Source: Gemmatimonadota bacterium
Lineage (GTDB): Bacteria; Gemmatimonadota; Gemmatimonadetes; Gemmatimonadales; Gemmatimonadaceae
Reading direction: 5' to 3'
Length of the DNA: 64,000 nt
Assembly: GCA_021324775.1 (NCBI GenBank)
Contig: JAJPIM010000045.1
Coordinates: forward strand, 124,001 to 188,000
Shown: piece by piece, positions 7,781-16,028 of the stretch
Numbering within the stretch: position 1 is the stretch's first letter
How the letters are laid out: every line of letters starts with the position of its first letter
Notes under the pieces: model-generated
What the model saw: the letters and a program-made list of their open reading frames with translations, nothing else
What the model was told of the DNA's origin: nothing
The model's database searches: none
Made by a program: the position numbers and the translations under genes

Positions 7781-9724
7781 TCAGCGGGACCGCTTGGCGG
7801 TCAGTTTTTTCCCCGCTCCCTTCCCGTTCACCGGCCGCGCGGTCCGCTCAGGGGCGACGCCGGACGAGGCCAGGAGGGCTCCCTGGCCCGCATCGTCCAC
7901 CCTCGCCCCGGACTCATCGATCACCCGGGTACCAGTGTCGTCCCGCAGCAACGAGGCCACTTCCGAGCGCAACTCCGCCGCCGAGATCCCGAGTGACGAG
8001 GCGGCACGCACGATGTCTCCCCCCGTCGACGCGAGCGTCCGCAGAGCCAACTCTCGGCGCACGGCGCTCAATGACGTGCCGACCGAAACACTCATGGCGG
8101 ACGGCGCGTCGACAGTCGACGGCACTCTCTGATGGCGCGGCATGATTTCCGCGCGCGTGATGACCGAGCCAGTGGCCAGTACGACCGCCCGCTCGACGGC
8201 GTTCTTGAGATCACGAACGTTGCCAGGCCAGGAGTAGGTCAGTATCCACTCCATCGCCGCATCGTCGAAGCCGGTGACCGGCTTGTGGTTCTCCTCGGCG
8301 AATCGCGCGAGAAACTCGTTGGCCAGCAGGTTGACATCGCCCGCCCGTTCCCGCAGCGGCGGCAGATACAGCTCGACGACGGCCAGCCGGTAGTAGAGAT
8401 CGTCCCGCAGCTCACCCTCGGACAGCGCCAGTTGGAGATCGCGATTGGTAGCCGCGACGACGCGGATGTCCACCGCAATCTCTTTCTTGCCCCCCAGGCG
8501 GCGGACCACGCGCGACTCGAGCGCGCGGAGGAGCTTGACCTGGATCTCGGGCGGCATCTCCGCGACTTCGTCGAGAAAGAGCGTCCCGCCGCTCGCCATC
8601 TCGAAGGCGCCCGGCTTCTCGTTCGTCGATCCGGTGAACGCGCCTTTCTCGTGCCCGAACAGCTCGTTCTCGAGTATTTCCTTGGGCAGCGCCGCGCAGT
8701 TCAATGCGAAAAACGGTCCCTTTGCTCGCTCGCTCCGCGTGTGCAGCGCCCGCGCGACCAGCTCCTTGCCTGTTCCCGATTCGCCGAGAATGAGAACACT
8801 GGCGGTGGAAGGGGCCACCGCATCGATCACGCGGTACACCTCGCGCATGGCCTCGGATGAGCCGGTCAGCTCCGCGTATCGAGTCAGTCCCTCGAGGCGC
8901 GATGACAACTCGCGGTTCCGCTCGCGGACGGCGTACTTGTCGAGCGCCTTGGTTATCAGGGCCTTGAGACGCTCGAGCTTTTCGGCGTTGAGCGGCTTCT
9001 CGATGTAGTCGTACGCGCCGTTCTGCATCGCGGCGACCGCCGATCCGACCGACGCCTGGCCCGTAATGATGATGCACTCCGTCGGGATCTCGCGCTGCTG
9101 CATCTCCTTGAGCAGCGCAAGCCCGTCGAGCTTCGGCATCTTGAGATCCGCGAGCACCAGTCCGAATCGCTCGGCTGACAAGCGCTCGATCGCCTGCTTG
9201 CCGTCCTGCACCATCTCGACTTCGTACTCGAGACCCGCGAGCACGGCGCTCAACCCCGCTGCAATCGCGGGCTCGTCATCGGCAATCAGGATCCGGGGAA
9301 GCGCCATAGGCGTAACAGTGGGCAAGTCATGAATGTAACGGGGCTTCTCCAGGGTCGCTGCCGCGGATCGCCCCTTCGCGGGACCGGCGCTGGCGGCCGC
9401 GGCCGAGGCGCCCGCCGCTGTGGTGGCCGTACCGGCGGAGTTGGGCGAATTGGGGGTGCGATTGAGGGGATGATCGGCCAGCCACCGGCTCACGATGGTG
9501 GCAAGCGCCTCGCTCTGCCGGGTCGCTGCGTCGAGGAACTGGCTCGCGGCGCCCGGATTGTGGTCCCCACGGGCAAGCACCGTGCGCAGGGCTTCGAGAT
9601 TGAGCAGAATCCCGTTCAGCGCATTGCGTACATCGTGCGCCGTCTCCTGGTCGGCGTCCGATCGCCCGCGGCCGCCGGCCCCGGCTCCCTCCAGCGGGCC
9701 CATCTTCCCGGCCGGCTCAGTCAC
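7781..9724 (-). CDS. Sigma54 enhancer-binding response regulator with a histidine-kinase-like N-terminal domain
   Basis: 647 aa. Residues 28-90 (HDVRNALNGILLNLEALR and onward) look like a DHp/HisKA dimerisation helix with its H-box. A low-complexity Ala/Gly/Ser linker follows. A receiver domain runs from about 143 to 260, with the phospho-acceptor D193 in LADLKMP and the ..EKP lysine. The AAA+ domain follows: Walker A GESGTGKE at 314-321, the sigma54 loop GAFTGS at 361-366 (usually GAFTGA), Walker B GGTLFLDEV at 379-387. The C-terminus has an Fis-like helix-turn-helix candidate (STGGDIVRAASSLGISAAELRSEV). The GTG start is 2 bp after the aldolase stop; an internal ATG (9307) would give a receiver-first protein. 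No ATPase domain accompanies the DHp region. Confidence 0.88.
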   Translation of the reverse strand: MTEPAGKMGPLEGAGAGGRGRSDADQETAHDVRNALNGILLNLEALRTVLARGDHNPGAASQFLDAATRQSEALATIVSRWLADHPLNRTPNSPNSAGTATTAAGASAAAASAGPAKGRSAAATLEKPRYIHDLPTVTPMALPRILIADDEPAIAAGLSAVLAGLEYEVEMVQDGKQAIERLSAERFGLVLADLKMPKLDGLALLKEMQQREIPTECIIITGQASVGSAVAAMQNGAYDYIEKPLNAEKLERLKALITKALDKYAVRERNRELSSRLEGLTRYAELTGSSEAMREVYRVIDAVAPSTASVLILGESGTGKELVARALHTRSERAKGPFFALNCAALPKEILENELFGHEKGAFTGSTNEKPGAFEMASGGTLFLDEVAEMPPEIQVKLLRALESRVVRRLGGKKEIAVDIRVVAATNRDLQLALSEGELRDDLYYRLAVVELYLPPLRERAGDVNLLANEFLARFAEENHKPVTGFDDAAMEWILTYSWPGNVRDLKNAVERAVVLATGSVITRAEIMPRHQRVPSTVDAPSAMSVSVGTSLSAVRRELALRTLASTGGDIVRAASSLGISAAELRSEVASLLRDDTGTRVIDESGARVDDAGQGALLASSGVAPERTARPVNGKGAGKKLTAKRSR

Positions 9725-9726
9725 GA

Positions 9727-11154
9727 TCAGTCACTGAGCTCGGTGTCGTCGGGCGCGGCGCTGAGGTCGGTGGCGCCCGCCGTCCCCGGCGCCGGCCGGT
9801 GCACGGATGGACTCAGCACATGCTGGGCGACCATCGGTGCCGTGCCACCCACCGCGAGCTGCGCGAAGAGGAAGCCGAACTTCGCATCGTAGGCCGCCGC
9901 CAGCGTCGCTTTTGTGCTGGCGGGGAGATCCCACATCGCGCGCTTGAACGGGCCGAGGGCCTTCTTGCGCGTCTTGTAGATGAATTGCTCGTCGGTATCG
10001 GTGGGCTTGCGCTCCTCGATCGCGTGGACGCGCAACCACGCGTAGATCTCCTCGCGCAGCTCGTCCGGGAGATGGTCGAACAGCATGTTCTGGAAATTCG
10101 TCGCGAGGTGAATCTCCGCCGTCTCGGTCCGCGGGAAATTGTGGAACGCCGCATCCGGGAGCGTCGAGGCGCCGTGCTGCACGGCACCGGCGAGCCCGTA
10201 CTCGTCTCGCGCCACACGCGAGAGGTTTTCGAGGGTCGGCAGGTCGAGTTTGACGTCGGCGATCGAACCGTCGGGGAGCACGACACCGCCGTGCGACGTC
10301 CCCGACTGGACGCTGATCTTGGAGAGTCCCACCACGCCCGCCGGCCCGCGCGCCGCCAGCGCGGCGTTGAGTCCATCCATGTACGCTCGCAGCTCCTCCA
10401 CCGTGCTGTTCTTCGTTCCCACCTCGCCGATCTCGCCGCCGATTGAAATCGTGACCCCTTTCGGCTCGTGGGAGCGGACATAGGCCGCGATATCCGCTGC
10501 AGTCTCGTAGTTCAACCGTTGCTGTTCGGCCAGCGTGTCGCGCTTGAGGTCCACGAGCGTCGACGTGTCGACGTCGATATTGAAGAACCCGGCGGCGATC
10601 GCCTCGCGCGCAAGTTGCTTGACCGCGTTCACCTCGGGAGCCGGGTCGGCCGCGTACTTCTTCGCGTTGACCTGGAAATGATCGCCCTGAATGAACACCG
10701 GCTCGCGGAACCCCTCACGCAGCGCGGCCGCCAGGATGACGGCCGTGTATTCGGCCGGACGCTGATCCGTGTACCCGATCTCGGACCGAGCGATCTCGCA
10801 GATGAACGCGCCAGCATGCAGGCGGTTCGCCGTCCGGAATACCGATCGCGCGGTATCGTACGCCATGCCGCGCACATTGATCGCGGGCACGGTGAACCCG
10901 TGGACCAGACCCTTCCCCCGCGCCATGTAGAGCGCATGGATCGACGAGGGGCAAACGCCAACGGCCTGCCCCACCTCCCAGATCAGCCAGCGCGCGGCCG
11001 CCCGGGTCGCGGCATCCCCGAAGACGGCATCCAGCACCAGCCGGTCCATGCGCTCGGTCGCTAGGGCGGCCTCGCGAACCACGTGGACCTGGCCGTCGCC
11101 GACCACGACTGCGTCATCGAATGGATGGGCATATTGAACCGCGAGAGTCGCCAT
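9727..11154 (-). CDS. Class II (metal-dependent) fructose-bisphosphate aldolase family, long form
   Basis: 475 aa from ATG 11154 (MATLAVQYAHPFDD). Class II aldolases cleave fructose-1,6-bisphosphate using a divalent metal. FTVPAINVRGMAYDTARSVF and the metal/substrate block VFIQGDHFQVNAKKY are visible. So are FNIDVDTSTLVDL, ISIGGEIGEVGTKNS and a C-terminal QHGAST. It is clearly longer than the 290-360 aa E. coli type, and I recall this long form from several phyla. Neighbouring pyruvate kinase and transaldolase genes support a role in glycolysis or gluconeogenesis. Tagatose-bisphosphate aldolase cannot be excluded. Confidence 0.85.
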   Translation of the reverse strand: MATLAVQYAHPFDDAVVVGDGQVHVVREAALATERMDRLVLDAVFGDAATRAAARWLIWEVGQAVGVCPSSIHALYMARGKGLVHGFTVPAINVRGMAYDTARSVFRTANRLHAGAFICEIARSEIGYTDQRPAEYTAVILAAALREGFREPVFIQGDHFQVNAKKYAADPAPEVNAVKQLAREAIAAGFFNIDVDTSTLVDLKRDTLAEQQRLNYETAADIAAYVRSHEPKGVTISIGGEIGEVGTKNSTVEELRAYMDGLNAALAARGPAGVVGLSKISVQSGTSHGGVVLPDGSIADVKLDLPTLENLSRVARDEYGLAGAVQHGASTLPDAAFHNFPRTETAEIHLATNFQNMLFDHLPDELREEIYAWLRVHAIEERKPTDTDEQFIYKTRKKALGPFKRAMWDLPASTKATLAAAYDAKFGFLFAQLAVGGTAPMVAQHVLSPSVHRPAPGTAGATDLSAAPDDTELSD

Positions 11155-11402
11155 GAGATGCCGTCGTGGGTGATCGGTGAATGCGGTGCCCCGCAGGGCG
11201 CCCGCGACGTACGATGTGAGTATCAGAACGTGTTGTATTGCAACGACTTGAGAGACTCTCCCGCCCCCCGCCGGCTCCATTCCCGGCCAGGGTTCGAATC
11301 TACCCGCCGATGATCCGGCCGACCAGCGCCGATCGCCTTCGCCTCCTCCTGAGCAAACTGCTTGCCGGATCGGACGGACAGCGAAAGCGCCCGGCGCCTG
11401 CC
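11155..11402 (-). other. Gap between aldolase and MBL-fold gene
   Basis: 248 bp without a convincing gene. It contains one T-loop-like GGTTCGAATC that does not fold into a tRNA. No clear promoter hexamers or terminator were found, although the aldolase gene may have its own promoter here. Confidence 0.4.
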
Positions 11403-12182
11403 TCAGTCGACCCGGACGGTCAACCCGTCGAACGCGGGGGAGACCCCACGCGGCAGTTCGGCCTCCAGATCGGCGTGGAAATTGTCGTGAGTGAGATGCG
11501 TGAGATATGTCCGCTCCGCACCCAGCGACTGGGCCGCCCGGATCGCCTCCTGCACGCTCAGATGCGTCGGGTGCTCGGTACGAAACAGCGCATTGATCAC
11601 AAGGACTTTGGCGCCGGACAATGCGGGTCGTGCCTCCTCGGGGATCTGCTTGGCATCGGTTACGTACGCCAGTGGCCCGATCCGGTACGCGAACACCGTC
11701 ACGTGGCCGTGCGGAAGCGCCACCGGCAGCACGGTCGCGTCGCCGATCTGCACGGGCTCGCCTGCTGTCAGCACGATGGCGCGGCCCTCCGGTTTCGACG
11801 TGCCCGGCATCGGGCGCATCGATTCATCGAAGACGTACGGAAACTTGCGGGCGAGCCCCGCCAGTGTCGCCGCGGATCCGTACATCGGCAACGGCCCGTC
11901 GCGGCGGACCGACATCGCGCGAACGTCGTCGAGTCCGTGCGTGTGATCGGCGTGATCGTGGGTGAACAGCACGGCATCGACGCGGTCGATGCCGTTCGCG
12001 ATCAGTTGTACCCGCAACTCGGGCGGCGTATCGATCAGCAATCGCGTCCCGTGATCCGTCTCCACCACAGCCCCCACCCGCGTGCGCTTGTCCCGTGGGT
12101 CGGGGGATCGGCACACCCGGCACTGGCATCCGATCTGCGGGACGCCAAAGCTGGTGCCGGTACCCAGGAACGTGAGCTTCAG
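11403..12182 (-). CDS. MBL-fold metallo-hydrolase (PhnP-like), CTG start
   Basis: 259 aa. The N-terminus LTFLGTGTSFGVPQIGCQCRVC is the usual beginning of PhnP-like metallo-beta-lactamase phosphodiesterases. The metal motif FTHDHADHTHG follows, with further ligands in ALPHGHV, YVTDAK and LTHDNFH. To include the conserved N-terminus, translation must begin at the CTG 12182-12180. No ATG, GTG or TTG lies upstream in frame. An AAGGTGGAG Shine-Dalgarno sits 5 nt before the CTG, inside the end of pyk, and the CTG shares two bases with the pyk TGA. Members hydrolyse cyclic phosphates or nucleic-acid-like esters; the substrate is unknown. Confidence 0.85.
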   Translation of the reverse strand: MKLTFLGTGTSFGVPQIGCQCRVCRSPDPRDKRTRVGAVVETDHGTRLLIDTPPELRVQLIANGIDRVDAVLFTHDHADHTHGLDDVRAMSVRRDGPLPMYGSAATLAGLARKFPYVFDESMRPMPGTSKPEGRAIVLTAGEPVQIGDATVLPVALPHGHVTVFAYRIGPLAYVTDAKQIPEEARPALSGAKVLVINALFRTEHPTHLSVQEAIRAAQSLGAERTYLTHLTHDNFHADLEAELPRGVSPAFDGLTVRVD

Positions 12183-13651
12183 ATCTGCTCCACCTTGAGA
12201 AGATTGGTGCTGCCCGGCACATCGAACGGCACGCCCGCGGTCACCAGCACGCGGTCGCCCGCCTGCGCGAGGCTGTGCGCGACGGCGGCCGCCCTGGCGA
12301 GCGGGATCGCCGCCTCGTAACTCGCGACGTGCTCGATCAGATGTGGGATGACGCCCCAGACGAGCGCAAGCTGGCGGTACGTCCTCGGTTGGTCGGTGAG
12401 CGCAAGGATCGGAACGCCCGGGCGGTGGGACGCGATGATGCGAGCCGTGAACCCGCTCTTGGTGATCACGATGACGAGCGGGGTCGCCAGCATGCGGGCC
12501 GCGGCCACGGTCGCCGCCGCGATCGCCTCTTCCGTCGCCAGCACCCGTCCCCGGTCGGCGCGCCGCGGCCGAAGTTCCTCGCGCGATCCCGCACTCGGAT
12601 GCGCCTCGATCTCCGTGATGATGCGGCGCATGGCGTCGACGGCCAACCGCGGGTAGGCGCCCGCGGCCGTCTCGGCTGAGAGCATCACCGCGTCCGTTCC
12701 GTCGAGAATCGCGTTGGCGACATCGCTGGCCTCGGCGCGCGTGGGGCGCGGATGATCGACCATCGATTCGAGCATCTGTGTCGCGGTGATGACGGGCCGG
12801 CCGAGCTGGTTGGCGAGCCGGATGATCCGCTTCTGGGCGATCGGCACTTCCTCGAAGGGCAGTTCCACGCCCAGGTCGCCGCGCGCGACCATGACGCCGT
12901 CGGACGCTCGCAGGATCTCCTCGATGTGCTTGAGCGCGGCGTCCTTCTCGATCTTGGCGATGATGAGCAGGTCGCTCGGCAACCGCGTCCGGAGTTCCGC
13001 CAGGTCCGCCGCGCGGCGGACGAAGCTGAGGGCCAGGTAGTCCAGCTCGTGCGTGATGGCGAACGCGATGTCGGCCGCATCCTTGTCCGTGATCGCCGGC
13101 GCGCTCACGCGAATCCCCGGGAGGTTGAGTCCCTTGTGACTCAGCAGCGGTCCCCCGTGGACGACGCGCGTCACCACGCGCGGCGGCGCGACCTCCAGCA
13201 CCATGACTTCCAGCAGGCCGTCGTTGATCAGGATCCGGTCACCCGCGTGCACATCGGCCGCGAGTGCTTCGTATGTGATCGGCACATCGCCGGGACCGGC
13301 TGATGTTTGGGGCACGAGCACCAGATCCTGCCCGGTCGCGAGCGTGAGGGGCGCGGCCAGCTCGCCGATACGAATGCGGGGACCCTGCAGGTCGCCCAGA
13401 ATCGCAATCGGCCGCCCGCGCGCCGCCGCCGCCGAGCGCACCCGCCCGATGGTGGCCGCCTGCTCGGTGTGGGTGCCATGGGAAAAGTTGATGCGGGCCA
13501 CATCCATGCCGGCATCGACCAGGCCCGCGACGACGTCGTCGGTCGCGCTGGCCGGTCCCAGCGTGCATACGATCTTGGCCCGCGGCTGCACCGAGGATGT
13601 ACGCTCCCCGGCCGGTGCCGCGTCAGCCGCGGGCCGGCTCATGGCGTCCAC
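12179..13651 (-). CDS. pyk: Pyruvate kinase
   Basis: Final glycolytic enzyme, converting phosphoenolpyruvate and ADP to pyruvate and ATP. At 490 aa (GTG start; an ATG three codons in is equally possible) it matches the family. Visible blocks are AKIVCTLGPAS, INFSHGTH, GDLQGPRIRIG, LIIAKIEKDAALKHIEEIL, GVMVARGDLGVELPFEEVPIAQK and the monovalent-cation/active-site segment TATQMLESM. The C-terminal allosteric domain is present (ITKSGFTARIIASHRPGVPILALT). It lies between transaldolase and the MBL-fold gene. Confidence 0.97.
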   Translation of the reverse strand: MDAMSRPAADAAPAGERTSSVQPRAKIVCTLGPASATDDVVAGLVDAGMDVARINFSHGTHTEQAATIGRVRSAAAARGRPIAILGDLQGPRIRIGELAAPLTLATGQDLVLVPQTSAGPGDVPITYEALAADVHAGDRILINDGLLEVMVLEVAPPRVVTRVVHGGPLLSHKGLNLPGIRVSAPAITDKDAADIAFAITHELDYLALSFVRRAADLAELRTRLPSDLLIIAKIEKDAALKHIEEILRASDGVMVARGDLGVELPFEEVPIAQKRIIRLANQLGRPVITATQMLESMVDHPRPTRAEASDVANAILDGTDAVMLSAETAAGAYPRLAVDAMRRIITEIEAHPSAGSREELRPRRADRGRVLATEEAIAAATVAAARMLATPLVIVITKSGFTARIIASHRPGVPILALTDQPRTYRQLALVWGVIPHLIEHVASYEAAIPLARAAAVAHSLAQAGDRVLVTAGVPFDVPGSTNLLKVEQI

Positions 13652-13669
13652 CGCTCGCTCGCGAGCCGG

Positions 13670-14812
13670 CTACGCGAGTGCGTGCGCTTTGCGGTCGAGC
13701 CCTGCGAGCACGGATTCGTACGACTTGCGGAAGCTCGCGATCCCATCGGCCAGCAGTTGATCGGTGACCGAGGCCAGGGAGACGCCAGCCGCCGCCAGGT
13801 CGCGCAGGACGGCTTCGGCGCCCGCGACATCGGCGTCCACTGTCCGCGCGACGATCCCGTGGTCCCGGAATGCTTCGATCGTCGCCGGCGGAAGCGTGTT
13901 GACGGTGTACGGTCCGATGAGTTGCTCGACGTACATCACGTCGCGGTACGCCGGGTTCTTGGTGCTCGTGCTGGCCCACAGCGGCCGCTGGACGCGCGCA
14001 CCGCGGTTGGCGAGGGCGGTCCATCGCGGACCGGCGAACTGCTGCTGAAACAGGCGGTACGCAAGCTTGGCATTCGCGATCGCGGCCTTCCCCTTCAACG
14101 CGGCGAGGCGCGCGCGGCCGGCATCGTCGCGCTGCGCCGCGAGGGCGTCGAGACGCTTGTCGACTTCCGTATCGACGCGGCTCACGAAGAAACTGGCGAC
14201 CGAGGCCAGGTGATCGACCGGGAGTCCGGCACGGACGCGGTCCTCGAGACCAGCGAGAAACGCCTCGATGACACGGGCATGGGCCTCCACCGCGAACAGC
14301 AGCGTGATGTTCACGTTGATGCCGGCGGCCGTCAGCTCGCGCACGGCACGAGCACCCTCGACGGTCCCGGGCACCTTGATCATGACGTTGGGGCAATCCA
14401 CCGTCGCCCACAGCCGGCGCGCCTCCTCGATCGTATGCGTCGCGTCGCCGGCGACGCCCGGCGACACTTCGATGGATACGAATCCATCGGCCCCCCGCGT
14501 GGCATCGTAGACCGGCCGGAATGCGCCACACGCCGCGCGCACATCGTCGGTCTCCACGAGTTCGAAGAGGGCCTGGGGGGTGATGCCCGGCTCCGTGCCC
14601 GCGATGGCGAGCTGCGCATCGTATGCCGTTCCCTCGGCGAGCGCTTTCTCGAAGATCGTGGGATTGGACGTCATTCCCGTGAGCGCGTCATCCCGGATCC
14701 GGCGCGCGAGATCCCCATTGCGGAGGATCGTACGATCGATGAAGTCGAGCCAGAGAGACTGGCCGCTGTCGTGAAGCTGGACCAGCCGCGAGGAGGTCGG
14801 GGAGTTGGGCAT
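13670..14812 (-). CDS. tal: Transaldolase
   Basis: Pentose-phosphate enzyme transferring a dihydroxyacetone unit through a Schiff-base lysine. About 380 aa from ATG 14812 (MPNSPTSSRLVQL), matching the longer TalAB-like (actinobacterial/cyanobacterial) class. Recognisable blocks are LWLDFIDRTILRNGDL, GMTSNPTIFEKAL, SIEVSPGVAGD, NVMIKVPGTVEG with the catalytic lysine, GINVNITLLFAVEAH, ASTSTKNPAYRDVMYVEQLIGPYTVNTLPP. An upstream in-frame start would add 26 Arg/Ala-rich residues and is unlikely. It heads the tal-pyk-MBL run. Confidence 0.96.
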   Translation of the reverse strand: MPNSPTSSRLVQLHDSGQSLWLDFIDRTILRNGDLARRIRDDALTGMTSNPTIFEKALAEGTAYDAQLAIAGTEPGITPQALFELVETDDVRAACGAFRPVYDATRGADGFVSIEVSPGVAGDATHTIEEARRLWATVDCPNVMIKVPGTVEGARAVRELTAAGINVNITLLFAVEAHARVIEAFLAGLEDRVRAGLPVDHLASVASFFVSRVDTEVDKRLDALAAQRDDAGRARLAALKGKAAIANAKLAYRLFQQQFAGPRWTALANRGARVQRPLWASTSTKNPAYRDVMYVEQLIGPYTVNTLPPATIEAFRDHGIVARTVDADVAGAEAVLRDLAAAGVSLASVTDQLLADGIASFRKSYESVLAGLDRKAHALA

Positions 14813-14897
14813 GCCGGAAATTACACCCGCAGCGCGGGTGCCGGTACGGCGAGCGCGGGCCGGCCGCGCGTCGCGGTCCTCCGGCGACACGGGACAG

Positions 14898-15224
14898 TCA
14901 CGATTTGAACGCGGTTTCGATACACTCCGCGAATTCCGTCACGAGTGTCGCGCGCTGGCCAGCCTCGAGCGTGGGATCCGCCATCCAGCCGGCGACACGC
15001 TCTTCCAGTGCGGCCGCCAGGTCGCTGACCGCCGTGTAGCCATAGCTCCCCGCGGTCCCGTGGACACGATGAAGCTCGCGCCGCAATCCGTCGAGCACGG
15101 TGTCATCAGAGGGTGCCCCGGAGAGCTGCGCCGCGATGCCGCGAAATCCCTCCACGATCCGGCCGGCGGATGCCCGGTAGCGTTCGCGCAGCAGCCGCAG
15201 CTTCTCGTCGCCCGAGAACGACAT
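14898..15224 (-). CDS. Histidine phosphotransfer (Hpt) domain protein
   Basis: 108 aa, a stand-alone Hpt domain. The phospho-histidine region reads RRELHRVHGTAGSYGY, with H52 in the position of the HxLKG-type motif. The rest is amphipathic helix (SDLAAALEERVAGWM). Such proteins relay phosphate between receivers in phosphorelays. It is divergent from a single-domain response regulator 177 bp away. No hybrid kinase is in the window, so its donor is encoded elsewhere. Confidence 0.85.
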   Translation of the reverse strand: MSFSGDEKLRLLRERYRASAGRIVEGFRGIAAQLSGAPSDDTVLDGLRRELHRVHGTAGSYGYTAVSDLAAALEERVAGWMADPTLEAGQRATLVTEFAECIETAFKS

Positions 15225-15292
15225 CACCGCCTCATGCGCTCGGGCAGGATATCCGCCGCCGCGCACGCTAGCCGGCGTGCCCCTGGGCGCCG

Positions 15293-15328
15293 AAAAAACG
15301 GGACGGCCGGTCCTCCGGTTGCCGGCCG
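15293..15328 (-). terminator. Possible minus-strand terminator in the hpt/response-regulator gap
   Basis: Read on the minus strand, a 7-bp stem CGGCCGG/CCGGCCG with an 11-base loop is followed six bases later by TTTTTT (plus-strand A6 at 15293-15298). It could stop transcripts arriving from the FHA-PP2C genes before hpt. Spacing to the T-run is longer than ideal. Confidence 0.35.
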
Positions 15329-15401
15329 CGCCCGGGTTCGTCGTGTTTCGGCCGGCGTCCGGATCGCGAGAACGCGGTCCTTCACCCTTTCCGAACGTGC
15401 C

Positions 15402-15779
15402 ATGCGGCTGCTTTGCGCCGACGATGAGCCAGACATCCGGGCCATTCTCCGACTGGCCCTCAGTCTCGACCCGGAAATGGAGGTCGAGATGGTGGACTCG
15501 GGACACGAGGCCATCGCGCGCGCGGCTGCGGGCGCATTCGACGCGATCCTCCTCGACGGCATGATGCCGGGGCTCGATGGATACGAGACCTGCCGCATCC
15601 TCAAGGCGAACCCCGCGACGGCCCACGTACCCGTGCTCTTCCTCACCGCGAAAACGCAGCGTGACGAAGCGCGGCGCGCGTTGAGTGTTGGTGCGGTCGC
15701 CTGTCTCACCAAGCCATTCGACCCGATGACAATCGGCCAGGAACTTCGCGCCGCCCTGCTCGCCGCGCGCTCCGCCTGA
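15402..15779 (+). CDS. Single-domain response regulator (CheY-like receiver)
   Basis: 125 aa consisting only of a receiver: acidic pocket CADDEP at 5-10, phospho-acceptor D52 in LLDGMMPGLDG, and the conserved lysine K104 in LTKPFD. Lack of an output domain means it acts by protein interaction or in a phosphorelay. It is the plus-strand neighbour of the Hpt gene in divergent orientation, and the two are natural partners. It ends 4 bp before the convergent 67-aa ORF. Confidence 0.93.
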   Translation: MRLLCADDEPDIRAILRLALSLDPEMEVEMVDSGHEAIARAAAGAFDAILLDGMMPGLDGYETCRILKANPATAHVPVLFLTAKTQRDEARRALSVGAVACLTKPFDPMTIGQELRAALLAARSA

Positions 15780-15783
15780 CCAT

Positions 15784-15987
15784 TCACGGGCGCGGGGGCG
15801 CGGCCCCCGGCTCCGGCCTGCGCATCGCGCGGCCCCGGGCCTCGGCGAGTACCCGCGCGATCCCGCGGTAGAACGCGGCGTCTTCGGCCTTGCCCTCGCC
15901 ATCGAGCGCCATCGCCGCCCGCTCGAGGGCGTAGAGGATGTTGCCGAGGTAGCGCTCGGACAGCTCGCCGACGGTTCCGTCGTCCAT
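15784..15987 (-). CDS. Small helical protein, unknown
   Basis: 67 aa, starting MDDGTVGELSERYLGNILYALERAAMALDG and ending in a Pro/Ala/Arg tail. Mostly predicted helix, with no motif I recognise. It follows the PP2C gene by 41 bp on the same strand and may be the last gene of the FHA-PP2C unit. Confidence 0.55.
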   Translation of the reverse strand: MDDGTVGELSERYLGNILYALERAAMALDGEGKAEDAAFYRGIARVLAEARGRAMRRPEPGAAPPRP

Positions 15988-16028
15988 ATGCCGGTTGAAA
16001 GGCGACGTGCCGGACGCGGCGTTCGTAT

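Noticed and set aside
11240-11330. Possible tRNA around a GGTTCGAATC motif
   Set aside because: The T-stem does not pair (CAGGG against CTACC), and no acceptor or anticodon arm can be drawn.
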